From contig NZ_CP075187.1 of assembly GCF_020510665.1 (NCBI RefSeq), positions 3,355,001 through 3,419,000 on the forward strand: a stretch of DNA of 64,000 bases. The letters run 5' to 3'. Below the pieces are notes generated by a model. It did no database searches. It had not been told where the DNA came from and saw only the letters and a program-made list of their open reading frames with translations. A program made the translations under genes and the position numbers. Below, in pieces: positions 1 through 10,149 of this stretch. The DNA comes from Dechloromonas denitrificans (GTDB lineage Bacteria > Pseudomonadota > Gammaproteobacteria > Burkholderiales > Rhodocyclaceae). Position 1 is the first letter of the stretch. Each line of letters starts with the position of its first letter.

Positions 1-74
1 ACCATCTGGGTCTGGACCAGCGAGCCCGCGTGATGGTCACCATTCAGGATGGCAACTGGAAGCTGGCGCGCTGA
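1..74 (+). CDS. C-terminal end of an ABC transporter substrate-binding protein (partial)
   Basis: The window opens inside a gene. Reading from base 3, the last 23 codons end at TGA 72-74. The tail DQRARVMVTI...NWKL is nearly the same as the tail of the next gene (DQRARVMVTI...AWKL), so this is almost certainly a second, tandem copy of the same periplasmic binding protein family (Peripla_BP_6, Leu/Ile/Val-type). Only the end is visible, so neither ligand nor integrity can be judged. Confidence 0.75.
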   Translation, partial: HLGLDQRARVMVTIQDGNWKLAR

Positions 75-203
75 TCGCCCCGAAACTGGCCGGCTTCTCC
101 ACCTGACGCAAGAAGCAACCGTTCCGCTGTACGCAGCATTGCCTGATCGGGTGGCGCTGCGTGGTAGACTCCGTTTTTTCCGCCTTTTTCCTGGGAGACA
201 TAG

Positions 204-1343
204 ATGTACAAGAAACTGACGCTGGCTGTTCTGACCGCACTGTCCACCATGGCTCTGGCCGACATCAATGTCGGTGTTTCACTCTCGGCGACAGGCCCGG
301 CCGCCTCGCTCGGCATTCCGGAAAAGAACACCATCGCGCTGCTGCCGACGACCATCGGTGGCCAGAAGGTCAATTACATCGTGCTCGACGATGCGACCGA
401 CCCAACTGCCGCGACCAAGAACATCAAGAAACTGATCGGTGAGAACAAGGTCGATGTCGTGATCGGCTCGACCACCACGCCAAATTCGCTGGCCATGATG
501 GATGTCGCGGTCGACAACGAAACGCCGCTGATTTCGATGGCTGGCTCGGCGATCGTCGTCGAACCGATGGATGCCAAGCGCCAGTGGGTGTTCAAGACGG
601 CCCAGAACGATGCCCACATGGCCACCGCGCTGGTTCAGCACATGACCGACAAAAATGTCCAGACCGTCGCCTTCATCGGTTTTGCCGATGCCTACGGCGA
701 AGGCTGGTTCAAGGAATTCGCCAAGATTGCCGAAGCCCGCAAGCTCAAGGTCGTTGCCAGCGAGCGCTTCCAGCGCAACGACACCTCGGTGACCGGCCAG
801 ATCCTCAAGATCATGGCGGCCAAGCCGGATGCCGTGCTGGTCGGCGGCGCCGGCACACCGGCTGCGTTGCCCCAGAAGGCGCTCAAGGAAAAAGGCTACA
901 AGGGCCTGATCTACCAGACCCACGGCGTCGCCAACAACGACTTCCTGCGCGTCGGTGGCAAGGATGTCGAAGGCGCCTTCCTGCCGGTCGGCCCGATGGT
1001 TGTGGCCGCCCAGTTGCCGAATGACAATCCGGTCAAAAAATCGGCCATGGAATACGTTGCCAAGTACGAAGCCGTGCATGGCAAAGGCAGCGTCAGTTCC
1101 TTCGGCGGCCACGCCTGGGATGCCGGCGTGCTGCTGCAAAGCGCCATTCCGCTTGCATTGAAGAAAGCACAGCCGGGCACCAAGGAATTCCGCAAGGCAC
1201 TGCGCGATGCACTGGAAAACAGCAAGAACCTGGCCGGCGCCCACGGCATCTTCAACACGTCCGCAAACGATCACCAGGGTTTTGACCAGCGCGCCCGCGT
1301 CATGGTCACGATTGAAAACAACGCCTGGAAACTCATCAAGTAA
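204..1343 (+). CDS. livK: Branched-chain amino-acid-type ABC transporter substrate-binding protein
   Basis: A 379-residue periplasmic binding protein of the LivK/Peripla_BP_6 family. It would capture a small ligand (branched-chain amino acid, amide or aromatic acid in this family) and deliver it to the LivHMGF permease encoded downstream. The first 19 residues are a signal peptide (MYKKL, hydrophobic core, cleavage after ALA before DINVG). The mature start (NVGVSLSATGPAASLGIPE) is the family's typical ligand-lobe opening. The start ATG follows the purine-rich CTGGGAGA. It is the second of two tandem binding proteins and is followed by permease and ATPase genes in the same direction. The actual ligand cannot be read from sequence. 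Confidence 0.88.
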   Translation: MYKKLTLAVLTALSTMALADINVGVSLSATGPAASLGIPEKNTIALLPTTIGGQKVNYIVLDDATDPTAATKNIKKLIGENKVDVVIGSTTTPNSLAMMDVAVDNETPLISMAGSAIVVEPMDAKRQWVFKTAQNDAHMATALVQHMTDKNVQTVAFIGFADAYGEGWFKEFAKIAEARKLKVVASERFQRNDTSVTGQILKIMAAKPDAVLVGGAGTPAALPQKALKEKGYKGLIYQTHGVANNDFLRVGGKDVEGAFLPVGPMVVAAQLPNDNPVKKSAMEYVAKYEAVHGKGSVSSFGGHAWDAGVLLQSAIPLALKKAQPGTKEFRKALRDALENSKNLAGAHGIFNTSANDHQGFDQRARVMVTIENNAWKLIK

Positions 1344-1427
1344 GTAACAATCTGCCGCCACCAGGGCTCACCCGCCAGCCGGGTACGAGCCACTGGTCGG
1401 CGCTGCGGTCTCACACTCTCCGGTAGC

Positions 1428-2468
1428 ATGGACCTTCAAATCCTCCTTCTTCTCGGCCAGGATGGCATCACCAATGGTGCCATCTATGCGCTGCTGGCTC
1501 TGGCCCTGGTGCTGGTCTTCACGGTCACCCGCATCATCTTCATTCCACAGGGCGAGTTCGTTGCCTACGGCGCACTGACGCTGGCCAGCCTGCAGGCTGG
1601 CAAGGTGCCGGGCACCGTCTGGCTGCTGCTCGTTCTTGGCTGCCTTGTCGCCTTGCTGGATGGCATCGCACTGGTTCGTGAAGGCCGCTACCGCAAACTG
1701 CCACCGCTGCTGATTGCCAACATCGGCGTGCCCTTGTTGTGCGCGGCGGGATTGTTCGCCATACCACCGACCGAACTGCCGCTCTGGATTCAGGTGGTCG
1801 TTTCGATGCTGCTGGTCGTGCCGCTCGGCCCGATGATCTACCGCGTCGCCTATCAGCCGCTGGCGGGTGCCTCGGTGCTGGTCCTGCTGATTGTGTCGGT
1901 TGCCGTGCACGTCGCCATGATCGGCCTGGGCCTGCTCTTCTTCGGCGCAGAAGGTTCGCGCACGCCGGCCTTCACCGACCTCAGCTTCGAGCTGGCCGGC
2001 GCGCCGCTGCAAGGCCAGACCATCCTTGTTGTCGTCGCCTCCGCCGTATTGATCATCGGCCTCTATTTCTTCTTCGAACGGACGATTTACGGCAAGGCGC
2101 TGCGCGCCACGGCGATGAACCGGACCGGCGCCCGCCTGATGGGTATTCCGCCCATCCTCGCCGGCAAGCTATGTTTCACGTTGGCCGCTGCAATCGGTGT
2201 CTTCTCCGGCATCCTGATCGCGCCGATCACGACCATTTATTACGACTCCGGCTTCCTGATCGGCCTCAAGGGCTTTGTCGGGGCGATCATCGGCGGCCTG
2301 GCTTCGTACCCGATTGCCGCGCTCGGTGCCATTCTGGTCGGCCTGCTTGAATCGTATTCCTCCTTCTACGCCAGCGCCTTCAAGGAAGTCATCGTATTTA
2401 CGCTGATCATCCCGGTGCTGCTCTGGCGCTCGCTGACCTCAACCCACGTCGAGGAGGAGGAAGAATGA
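1428..2468 (+). CDS. livH: Branched-chain amino-acid-type ABC permease LivH
   Basis: A 346-residue integral membrane permease of the LivH family (BPD_transp_2), forming one half of the translocation channel in the inner membrane. The N-terminus ([22 protein letters not shown]) and the later GIPP and [13 protein letters not shown] segments are family hallmarks, with about eight hydrophobic helices in between. It is somewhat longer than a typical LivH (about 300 residues), with an extra hydrophobic stretch around residues 50-130. Its TGA overlaps the ATG of the LivM-LivG gene by 4 bp, so the two are probably translationally coupled. No strong Shine-Dalgarno is visible before 1428. Confidence 0.9.
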   Translation: MDLQILLLLGQDGITNGAIYALLALALVLVFTVTRIIFIPQGEFVAYGALTLASLQAGKVPGTVWLLLVLGCLVALLDGIALVREGRYRKLPPLLIANIGVPLLCAAGLFAIPPTELPLWIQVVVSMLLVVPLGPMIYRVAYQPLAGASVLVLLIVSVAVHVAMIGLGLLFFGAEGSRTPAFTDLSFELAGAPLQGQTILVVVASAVLIIGLYFFFERTIYGKALRATAMNRTGARLMGIPPILAGKLCFTLAAAIGVFSGILIAPITTIYYDSGFLIGLKGFVGAIIGGLASYPIAALGAILVGLLESYSSFYASAFKEVIVFTLIIPVLLWRSLTSTHVEEEEE

Positions 2469-4225
2469 TGCGCCATCTGCCGATCGCCCTTTTCGTCGCG
2501 CTGCTCGGCATCAGTCCGCTGCTGCTGCCCGAGTTTCATGTCACGCTGCTCAATTACATCGGGCTGTACGCCATCGTTGCCGTCGGTCTGGTCCTGCTGA
2601 CCGGCGTCGGCGGCCTGACCTCGTTCGGCCAGGCGGCCTTTGTCGGCCTCGGTGCTTACACAACCGCCTGGTTGACCACGGCCTACGGTCTGTCGCCCTG
2701 GCTGACCCTGCTGATCGGCCTGGCCATCACCGCGTCGGTGGCGTTGTTCCTCGGTTTCATCACTTTGCGCATGGGCGGCCACTACCTGCCGCTTGGCACC
2801 ATTGCCTGGGGCATGAGCCTATATTTCCTGTTCGGTAATGTTGAATTCCTTGGCGGCCATACCGGTATCACCGGCATTCCGACCGTCGAACTGTTTGGCT
2901 GGGAACTGAAATCAGGGCGTGAATTTTTCTACCTGATCTGGCTGGTCGTCCTGCTCGCCATCCTGACCATCCGCAATCTGCTCGATTCACGTCAGGGCCG
3001 CGCCATCCGCGCACTCAAGGGCGGCACGGTGATGGCCGAGGCGATGGGCGTCAATACGCCGCAGGCCAAGATCGTCATTTTCCTGATCGCCGCCTTGCTG
3101 GCCAGCATTTCCGGCTGGCTCTATGCCCACCTGCAACGCTTTGTGAATCCGACGCCATTTTCACTGACCCAGGGTATCGAATACCTGTTCATGGCCGTCG
3201 TCGGCGGTATCGGTCACGTCTGGGGTGCCGTACTCGGCGCCGGGCTGATCACCATCCTCAAGCAATGGCTGCAGGACCTGCTGCCGCAATTGCTCGGCCA
3301 GAGCGGCAATTTCGAGATCATCGTCTTCGGCATCGCCATGGTGCTCATTTTGCAGCGGGCGCGTGACGGTATCTGGCCGCTGATTCTCAAGCTCGTGCCG
3401 GAACGCCGGGTCAAGCGCGCCGTGCCGCAAGCCGACGCCATGCCGCGCCGCCAACTGGCCGAGGGCGGCACGCTGCTGCTGGAAGCCACGGAGGTAACCA
3501 AGCGCTTCGGCGGACTGGTCGCCAACAACCAGTTGTCGCTCACCGTCAAGGCCGGTGAAGTCATGGCGCTGATCGGGCCGAACGGCGCCGGCAAGAGCAC
3601 GATGTTCAACTGCATTTCCGCGGTCAACCCGGCCAGCGAGGGCAAAATCGAGTTTCTCGGCGAGTCGACCGCGAAGATGGTTTCGCGCGACATTGCCCGG
3701 CGCGGCATGAGCCGGACGTTCCAGCATGTCCGCCTGCTTGGCCAGATGTCGGTGCTCGAAAACGTGGCCATCGGCGCCCATCTACGCGGCAGCAAGGGGG
3801 TTCTGGCCGCCGCCTTGCGCCTCGACCGTACCGAAGAAAACCGCCTGCTGGCCGAAGCTGCCCGTCAGATCGAACGCGTCGGCCTGGCCGAGCACATGTT
3901 CGAACCGGCCGGCAGTCTCGCCCTTGGCCAGCAGCGCATTGTCGAAATTGCCCGTGCACTATGTTCCGACCCCTGCCTGCTGTTGCTCGACGAGCCGGCG
4001 GCCGGCCTGCGCTATCGTGAAAAACAGGCATTGGCCGAACTGCTCGGCAAGCTGCGCAGCGAAGGCATGGGCATCCTGCTGGTCGAACACGACATGGATT
4101 TCGTCATGGGCCTGGCCGATCGCATCGTCGTCATGGAATTCGGCGAGAAAATCGCCGAGGGCCTGCCGGAAGAAATTCAGCGCAACCCGAAGGTGCTCGA
4201 AGCCTACCTCGGCGGCGTGGAGTAA
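2465..4225 (+). CDS. livM: Fused LivM permease-LivG ATPase of a branched-chain amino-acid-type ABC transporter
   Basis: A 586-residue fusion. Residues about 1-310 are a LivM-type permease ([47 protein letters not shown]). After a linker rich in basic residues, about 340-586 are a LivG-type ABC ATPase: Walker [10 protein letters not shown] at 371-379, the degenerate signature LALGQQR usual for LivG, and Walker B ending D509-E510. The two functions are separate genes in E. coli but occur fused in several proteobacteria. The fusion fixes permease to ATPase stoichiometry. ATGA overlap with livH upstream, 3 bp gap to livF downstream. Confidence 0.92.
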   Translation: MMRHLPIALFVALLGISPLLLPEFHVTLLNYIGLYAIVAVGLVLLTGVGGLTSFGQAAFVGLGAYTTAWLTTAYGLSPWLTLLIGLAITASVALFLGFITLRMGGHYLPLGTIAWGMSLYFLFGNVEFLGGHTGITGIPTVELFGWELKSGREFFYLIWLVVLLAILTIRNLLDSRQGRAIRALKGGTVMAEAMGVNTPQAKIVIFLIAALLASISGWLYAHLQRFVNPTPFSLTQGIEYLFMAVVGGIGHVWGAVLGAGLITILKQWLQDLLPQLLGQSGNFEIIVFGIAMVLILQRARDGIWPLILKLVPERRVKRAVPQADAMPRRQLAEGGTLLLEATEVTKRFGGLVANNQLSLTVKAGEVMALIGPNGAGKSTMFNCISAVNPASEGKIEFLGESTAKMVSRDIARRGMSRTFQHVRLLGQMSVLENVAIGAHLRGSKGVLAAALRLDRTEENRLLAEAARQIERVGLAEHMFEPAGSLALGQQRIVEIARALCSDPCLLLLDEPAAGLRYREKQALAELLGKLRSEGMGILLVEHDMDFVMGLADRIVVMEFGEKIAEGLPEEIQRNPKVLEAYLGGVE

Positions 4226-4228
4226 ATC

Positions 4229-4990
4229 ATGACCAAGCACCCGCATTTGCACGACCACGAAATCATCCTCGAAGTGAAGGATCTGCGCGTCGCCTACGGC
4301 AAGGTCGAAGCCTTGCACCAGGTCAGCCTGACCATCCGGCGCGGCGAAATCGTCACCGTCATCGGTCCGAATGGCGCCGGCAAGACGACCTTGCTTTCCG
4401 CCCTGATGGGCTTGTTGCCGGCCGATGGCGACATCGTCTACATGGGCCATGCCCAGGGCCGCGAGCGTCAGGTCGAAACCCTGGTTCGCCAGGGGATGAC
4501 GCTGGTACCGGAAAAGCGCGAGCTGTTCTCCGAAATGAGTGTCGAGGACAACCTGGTCCTCGGCGCCTTCGACCGCTACCGCACCGGCCACCGCGACCAC
4601 ATGGAAACGATGGACGAGGTTTTCGAACTTTTCCCGCGCCTCGAAGAACGCCGCAACCAGCTGGCCGGCACTTTATCCGGCGGCGAACGCCAGATGCTGG
4701 CGATGGGCCGCGCACTGATGGCCAAGCCCAAACTCTTGATGCTCGATGAACCCAGCCTGGGGCTTGCCCCGCTGATCATCAAGGAAATTTTCCGCATCAT
4801 TTCCGAACTGAAAAAGACCGGCGTCGCCATCCTGCTGGTCGAGCAGAATGCCCGCGCCGCGCTGCAAATCGCCGATTACGGCTATGTGCTGGAAACCGGT
4901 GAAGTCTCGCTGGCCGGCCCGAGCAATGAGCTGGCGGCCGATCCGCGGGTGATCGAAGCCTATCTCGGACTCGGGCAAAAGCAGCACTGA
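4229..4990 (+). CDS. livF: Branched-chain amino-acid-type ABC ATPase LivF
   Basis: A 253-residue cytoplasmic ABC ATPase, the second nucleotide-binding subunit of the LivHMGF transporter. Walker [10 protein letters not shown] is at 46-54, the signature LSGGERQ starts at 149, and Walker B LLMLDEPSLGL follows. The PSLGLAP and LVEQN segments are typical of LivF. The N-terminus has a short His-rich stretch (HPHLHDHE) ahead of the domain. It starts 3 bp after the LivM-LivG stop and is the last gene of the operon. It converges on the response-regulator gene with 21 bp between the stops and no obvious terminator hairpin. Confidence 0.93.
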   Translation: MTKHPHLHDHEIILEVKDLRVAYGKVEALHQVSLTIRRGEIVTVIGPNGAGKTTLLSALMGLLPADGDIVYMGHAQGRERQVETLVRQGMTLVPEKRELFSEMSVEDNLVLGAFDRYRTGHRDHMETMDEVFELFPRLEERRNQLAGTLSGGERQMLAMGRALMAKPKLLMLDEPSLGLAPLIIKEIFRIISELKKTGVAILLVEQNARAALQIADYGYVLETGEVSLAGPSNELAADPRVIEAYLGLGQKQH

Positions 4991-5011
4991 ACCCGGGGCG
5001 ACCGCGGCAAG

Positions 5012-6697
5012 CTAGGCTTCCGGCACGACCCCGTTCTTGCGCGCGACAGAAACGTAGAGCTCGCGGGCCGAAGCCACTTTCTGGCTCTTGCGGTCCTTGC
5101 GCTGGGCGCGTTGCAGATAAACGACGCCCTTCGCGGCCAGATCGGCATCCCAGCCCTTCTGGTCAAGCAGCGTGAAAATGGCCTTGGCCGCATTGATCAG
5201 GAATTGCAGGTTGGGAACCTGCTCGGCAGCCTGGATCAGCAACTGCACGGCACCGTCCAGATCGCCGCTACGCGCCGCCAGCACGCCCTTGTTGTTGAGT
5301 TCGATGATTTCCTTGCCAACCTGATCGAGCAAGGCCTTGCCGGCATCCGGTTGACCGGTTTTTTCAAAGACGCTGGTGATCTGTTCGGTCAGATGCGGAT
5401 CTTCGTGATTCTCTGCCGCAACCTGACGCATCAATTTCTGGGCCGCCTCCTGCTTGCCCGTGGCAAAGCAGGCATGCGCCAGATCGACCGCCAGCCGCTG
5501 GGAAACATGCCGGCCCTTTTCTGCAGCCTCGGCGCTGACCTGCTGTTGCAGCTCAAGCGCCCTGTCGACCAGTTCCTTGGCTTTTTCAGCCGATCCTTCG
5601 GCTTCAAGACAAAGGCTTTCAGTCACCAGCACTGCCAACTCGCCCTGCTTGTCGCCCCGCCACTCACGCTTCATCTCGGCCGCCAGCTTGCGCGAGCCAT
5701 CGATTTCACCGCGCTCGACCAGCACGCGCGACAGGTTGGCGAAATCATCGACAGTGCGCAGCGTCGATCCCTTGCTGCGCTGAATCACCTTGCCATACGC
5801 CTTTTCAGCCGAGAGAAAATCCTTGTTGCGCACCGCTACATCGCCAACCAGACGCTGACGCACGGTGTTGTGCGGTGAGGCATCGGCTGCCCGCTGCAAA
5901 GCTTGCTGCGCCGAATCCAGACGCCCCTGGGCCTCGTGCACCGAAGCCAGGAAATCGTAGGCCGAAAGATATTCCGGCGTGTCCTGAGTCACCTGTTCGG
6001 CCAGTTGCTCGGCTTCATCCAGCGATCCGCGGTCGCGCAGGGCAGTCGCCAGGCCCATCTTGGCCCACGGCACCACCCGCCCTTCAAGCACATGACGAAA
6101 AACTTCCTCGGCCTCACGCGTCTTGCCCAGCGAATGCAGTAACTCGCCCTTGAAACGCAAGGCGTCGTACATGAAAGCGGGTTGCTGCTGGATAACGCGG
6201 TCACAGGCTGCGATGGCTTCCTGCAAGGCCCCCCGTTCGATCTGCTCGTAAATCTTGCGCAGGATATGTTTCTTGTAGATAGCCTTAACCAGCCGGGCCT
6301 GCAACTGCTCGGCGGTAAATGGCTTGATCAGGTAGTCATCCGGTGCCAACTCAGCCAGCGCAACGACATTGGTGTAACCGCGTTCGCTGGTAATGATCAG
6401 ATAAACCGTCGACAGCGGAATCAGGTGCGCATGGCGCAGTTCCTCCAGCAGTTGCTGGCCGTCACGGCCGTCATCGAGGACGAAATCGGAAAGAATGATA
6501 TCGAAACGGTTGGCCTTGACCTGGCGAATCACCTCGGCGGAATTGCCGGCACCGTGCACCGCAGTAACGCCCAGTGCCGAAAGCATCAGGCGCATGGAAT
6601 CGCGTGCCGGAGAATGGCGATCAACGATCAGAACCCGTTTTTTTGTCAGTGACTGCTGTAAAACCAGCAGCATCTCGTCGTTATCAAGGGTGGCCAT
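5012..6697 (-). CDS. Response regulator with C-terminal TPR repeats
   Basis: A 561-residue cytoplasmic protein. Residues about 20-140 are a CheY-like receiver: phospho-acceptor D71 in DIILSDFVLDDG and the invariant lysine K125 in YLIKPF. The acidic pair near the N-terminus is reduced to one aspartate (LIVDRHS). The rest is a long array of TPR-like helix pairs (for example GALQEAIAACDRVIQQQP, LDSAQQALQRAADASP), expected to be a protein-binding platform rather than a DNA-binding output. No kinase gene is adjacent. It is divergent from mnmG, with 190 bp between start codons. Resembles the receiver-TPR regulators of betaproteobacteria; partner unknown. Confidence 0.85.
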   Translation of the reverse strand: MATLDNDEMLLVLQQSLTKKRVLIVDRHSPARDSMRLMLSALGVTAVHGAGNSAEVIRQVKANRFDIILSDFVLDDGRDGQQLLEELRHAHLIPLSTVYLIITSERGYTNVVALAELAPDDYLIKPFTAEQLQARLVKAIYKKHILRKIYEQIERGALQEAIAACDRVIQQQPAFMYDALRFKGELLHSLGKTREAEEVFRHVLEGRVVPWAKMGLATALRDRGSLDEAEQLAEQVTQDTPEYLSAYDFLASVHEAQGRLDSAQQALQRAADASPHNTVRQRLVGDVAVRNKDFLSAEKAYGKVIQRSKGSTLRTVDDFANLSRVLVERGEIDGSRKLAAEMKREWRGDKQGELAVLVTESLCLEAEGSAEKAKELVDRALELQQQVSAEAAEKGRHVSQRLAVDLAHACFATGKQEAAQKLMRQVAAENHEDPHLTEQITSVFEKTGQPDAGKALLDQVGKEIIELNNKGVLAARSGDLDGAVQLLIQAAEQVPNLQFLINAAKAIFTLLDQKGWDADLAAKGVVYLQRAQRKDRKSQKVASARELYVSVARKNGVVPEA

Positions 6698-6887
6698 GCG
6701 CTTTGCTTAACGTGTGCGTATCCAGCCAAGGTACTGCACTTCCGAGCGAACAGCAAGAAGGGCAAGGCTTTCGGGCCACATCACCGGGATCACCCAAGGC
6801 TCCATCCAGGCTGGCAAAAACCTGTGTTTTTTCAGCGACCTGACGTAAAATCCGCCTCCCGATACTGCGCTGCAACATTGCCCAACC

Positions 6888-8777
6888 ATGCTCTATCCCA
6901 CCCGTTTTGACGTGATCGTTGTCGGCGGCGGCCATGCCGGCACCGAAGCTGCGCTGGCTGCGGCAAGAGCGGGCGCGAACACGCTGTTGCTGACGCACAA
7001 TCTCGATACGCTGGGAGCAATGAGTTGCAACCCGTCGATCGGCGGCATCGGCAAGGGCCATCTGGTCCGTGAGGTCGACGCGCTCGGTGGGGCGATGGCT
7101 GCAGCGACCGATGAGTCCGGTATCCAGTTCCGCATTCTGAATGCCTCGAAAGGCCCGGCTGTACGCGCCACACGCGCCCAGGCCGATCGCGTGCTGTACA
7201 AGCAGGCGATTCGCGGTCGACTCGAAAACCAGCCCAATTTGACCATCTTTGCCGAAGCCTGCGATGACCTGATCGTCGAAGGCGACAAAGTCTGCGGCGC
7301 TGTGACCCAGCTCGGCATCCGCTTTTTGGCCGATGCCGTGGTGTTGACCGCGGGAACCTTCCTCAACGGCAAGATTCACGTCGGACTGGAAAACTACACC
7401 GGCGGCCGCATGGGCGATCCGCCCTCCGTATCGCTGGCCGGCCGTCTGAAGGAACTGAAGCTGCCGCAAGGCCGCCTGAAGACCGGCACGCCGCCACGCC
7501 TGGACGGCAAGACCATCGATTTTTCAGTGATGGAAGAACAGCATTCGGACAACCCGATGCCGGTCTTTTCCTTCCTCGGCAACGCGGCCCAGCACCCGCG
7601 CCAGTTGCCATGCTGGATCACCGAAACCAACGAGCGCACGCACGACATCATCCGCAGCGGCCTGGACCGTTCGCCGATGTACACCGGCGTCATCGAAGGC
7701 GTCGGCCCGCGTTACTGCCCGTCGATCGAGGACAAGATCCACCGCTTTGCCGACAAGAACCAGCACAACGTCTTCCTCGAACCCGAAGGCCTGACGACGC
7801 ACGAGATCTACCCGAACGGCGTGTCAACCAGCCTGCCCTTCGACATCCAGCTGGCGCTGGTCCGTTCGATCCGCGGCATGGAAAACGTGCACATCCTGCG
7901 CCCCGGCTACGCCATCGAATACGACTTTTACGACCCGCGCGGCCTCAAGGACACGCTGGAAACCAAGGCGATCAACGGCTTGTTCTTCGCCGGACAGATC
8001 AACGGTACAACTGGTTACGAAGAAGCCGCCGCGCAAGGCCTGCTGGCCGGCGTCAACGCAGTACGCTATGTGCGCGGCGAGTCCGGCTGGTGCCCGAAGC
8101 GCAATGAAGCCTACCTCGGCGTGTTGGTCGACGACCTGATCACGCGCGGTGTTTCCGATCCCTACCGGATGTTCACCAGCCGTGCCGAATACCGCCTCAG
8201 CCTGCGCGAAGACAACGCCGACCTGCGCCTGACCGAACAGGGCAGGGCGCTTGGCCTGGTCGACGATGCACGCTGGGACGCCTTCTGCCGCAAGCGCGAC
8301 GCCGTCGCCGCCGAGCAGGAACGCCTGAAGGCAACCTGGGTCAATCCAAAAATCACGCCGTCCGAAGATTGCGTCCGCGTCCTCGGTAAAGCCATCGAAC
8401 ACGAGTACAACCTGTTCGAGTTGCTGCGTCGGCCGGAAGTCTCCTACGCATCGCTGCTCACCTTGCCGGGCGCCGGCGAAGCACAGACCGACCCGCTGGT
8501 TGTCGAGCAACTGGAAATTTCGGCCAAGTATCAGGGCTACATTGATCGGCAAGCCGACGAAGTGGCGCGGTCGACCAGCTATGAGAGCATGATTTTGCCG
8601 GCCGATCTGGATTACGGCACCGTCGCCGGGCTGTCCAACGAGGTCAAGCAGAAGCTGACCCAGCATCGGCCGCAAACCATCGGCCAAGCCTCGCGTATCC
8701 AGGGCATCACCCCGGCCGCCATCTCGCTGCTGCTGATCCATCTCAAGCGCCACAATCTTTCGCAGGTGGCCGTATGA
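6888..8777 (+). CDS. mnmG: tRNA uridine-5-carboxymethylaminomethyl modification enzyme MnmG
   Basis: A 629-residue FAD-dependent enzyme that, with MnmE, installs the (carboxymethyl)aminomethyl group at wobble U34 of certain tRNAs. The dinucleotide-binding motif [19 protein letters not shown] begins at about residue 10. [17 protein letters not shown] and [12 protein letters not shown] are MnmG signatures, and the C-terminal helical domain (SNEVKQKL...[15 protein letters not shown]) is intact. It has the family's usual full length. It heads a run mnmG-rsmG-parA-parB with 4 bp overlaps, a block usually found near the replication origin. Confidence 0.97.
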   Translation: MLYPTRFDVIVVGGGHAGTEAALAAARAGANTLLLTHNLDTLGAMSCNPSIGGIGKGHLVREVDALGGAMAAATDESGIQFRILNASKGPAVRATRAQADRVLYKQAIRGRLENQPNLTIFAEACDDLIVEGDKVCGAVTQLGIRFLADAVVLTAGTFLNGKIHVGLENYTGGRMGDPPSVSLAGRLKELKLPQGRLKTGTPPRLDGKTIDFSVMEEQHSDNPMPVFSFLGNAAQHPRQLPCWITETNERTHDIIRSGLDRSPMYTGVIEGVGPRYCPSIEDKIHRFADKNQHNVFLEPEGLTTHEIYPNGVSTSLPFDIQLALVRSIRGMENVHILRPGYAIEYDFYDPRGLKDTLETKAINGLFFAGQINGTTGYEEAAAQGLLAGVNAVRYVRGESGWCPKRNEAYLGVLVDDLITRGVSDPYRMFTSRAEYRLSLREDNADLRLTEQGRALGLVDDARWDAFCRKRDAVAAEQERLKATWVNPKITPSEDCVRVLGKAIEHEYNLFELLRRPEVSYASLLTLPGAGEAQTDPLVVEQLEISAKYQGYIDRQADEVARSTSYESMILPADLDYGTVAGLSNEVKQKLTQHRPQTIGQASRIQGITPAAISLLLIHLKRHNLSQVAV

Positions 8778-9391
8778 GCCGCAACGCACTGGCCGCAGGC
8801 CTCGCCGAATTGCACCTTGAGCTCCCCCAAGCAACGCAGGACAAACTGCTCGCCTTCCGCGACCTGCTGCTCAAGTGGAACAAGACCTACAACCTGACCG
8901 CGCTGCGCGATCCGGCCCAGGCTGTCTCGCACCATTTGCTCGACTCGCTGGCCATCCTGCCGCATATCGGTTCAGGCGCGCTGCTCGATGTCGGCAGCGG
9001 TGGTGGGCTGCCCGGCATTCCGCTGGCTATCACCCGCTCCGAACTTTCGGTCAGCATGGTCGATACCGTCCAGAAGAAAGCCACCTTCCTGCAGCAGGCA
9101 AGCATCGAGCTGGGACTGAAGAATGTCGCGGTGCACCACGCCAGAGTCGAAGAAATGACCGGACAGTACGCCCAGATCAGCTCGCGGGCTTTTTCCGAAC
9201 TGGCACTGTTCGTCAGCCTGACCCGCCACTTACTCGCCCCGGGCGGCCGCTGGCTGGCCATGAAGGGCGTCCGTCCTGACGAAGAAATCGCCGCACTGCC
9301 GGCCGATGTATCGGTTGAAACGATCATTCCGCTCAGCGTACCGGGGCTGGATGCCGAAAGACATTTGATCATTTTGAAAGCCGGGTCATGA
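8774..9391 (+). CDS. rsmG: 16S rRNA (guanine-N7) methyltransferase RsmG
   Basis: A 205-residue SAM-dependent methyltransferase that modifies G527 of 16S rRNA (E. coli numbering). The SAM-binding glycine loop [17 protein letters not shown] lies around residue 70, followed by the family motif [15 protein letters not shown]. The N-terminal [14 protein letters not shown] segment is an RsmG hallmark. Its ATG overlaps the mnmG stop by 4 bp and its own TGA overlaps the parA start by 4 bp, indicating coupled translation along mnmG-rsmG-parA-parB. Confidence 0.96.
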   Translation: MSRNALAAGLAELHLELPQATQDKLLAFRDLLLKWNKTYNLTALRDPAQAVSHHLLDSLAILPHIGSGALLDVGSGGGLPGIPLAITRSELSVSMVDTVQKKATFLQQASIELGLKNVAVHHARVEEMTGQYAQISSRAFSELALFVSLTRHLLAPGGRWLAMKGVRPDEEIAALPADVSVETIIPLSVPGLDAERHLIILKAGS

Positions 9392-10149
9392 AAGTACTCG
9401 CCATCACCAACCAGAAAGGCGGCGTCGGCAAGACCACGACAGCCGTCAATCTTGCCGCCTCGCTTGGCGCCGAAGGTCAGCGCGTCCTGCTGATCGACCT
9501 CGATCCGCAAGGCAATGCAACCACCGGTGCCGGAATCACCAAAAAGGAAGCCCTGCCGACGGTGTATCAACTGCTGATCGGTGCCGCGACCTTGAGCGAG
9601 GTTTGCATCCACACCGAATTCGGTTTCGACATCCTGCCGGCCAACCGCGAACTGGCCGGCGCCGAAGTCGAACTGATCGAACTCAGCGAGCGCGAATACC
9701 GCCTGAAAAATGCGCTGCAAGCCGGTCATGCAACCTACGACTTCATCCTGATCGACTGCCCGCCAGCCCTCAACATGCTGACGGTCAACGGCCTGGTGGC
9801 ATCGGATTCCGTGCTGATCCCGATGCAATGCGAGTATTACGCACTGGAAGGCCTGTCCGACCTGGTCGAGACGCTGCGCAAGGTGCGCGCCCACTTGAAC
9901 TCCCGGCTCGAAATCGAAGGTCTATTGCGGACCATGTACAACGCCCAGAGCACGCTGACGCAACAGGTTTCAAACGAACTCGAAAGCCACTTCGGTAACA
10001 AGGTCTACAAGACCATCGTGCCACGCAATGTCCGCCTCGCCGAAGCCCCGTCCTACGGCAAGCCGGTCATCGCTTTTGACAAAAATTCCAAGGGCGCGCA
10101 AGCCTACAGCGCGCTCGCCAAAGAAATTCTCGAAAGGGTCGCCCCATGA
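9388..10149 (+). CDS. parA: Chromosome-partitioning ATPase ParA (Soj)
   Basis: A 253-residue P-loop ATPase of the chromosomal ParA/Soj type. The deviant Walker A KGGVGKTT is at residues 10-17. [11 protein letters not shown] and [15 protein letters not shown] follow in the usual order. There is no N-terminal DNA-binding domain, as expected for the short chromosomal class. It works with the adjacent ParB and parS sites to move the origin region at segregation. ATGA overlaps on both sides link it to rsmG and parB. A parS-like site is noted at 24173-24188. Confidence 0.96.
   Translation: MKVLAITNQKGGVGKTTTAVNLAASLGAEGQRVLLIDLDPQGNATTGAGITKKEALPTVYQLLIGAATLSEVCIHTEFGFDILPANRELAGAEVELIELSEREYRLKNALQAGHATYDFILIDCPPALNMLTVNGLVASDSVLIPMQCEYYALEGLSDLVETLRKVRAHLNSRLEIEGLLRTMYNAQSTLTQQVSNELESHFGNKVYKTIVPRNVRLAEAPSYGKPVIAFDKNSKGAQAYSALAKEILERVAP

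Noticed and set aside
6823-6851. TAAAAT upstream of mnmG as a promoter
   Set aside because: The -10 resemblance is fair, but no acceptable -35 is present at 16-18 bp, so it is not listed as a feature.
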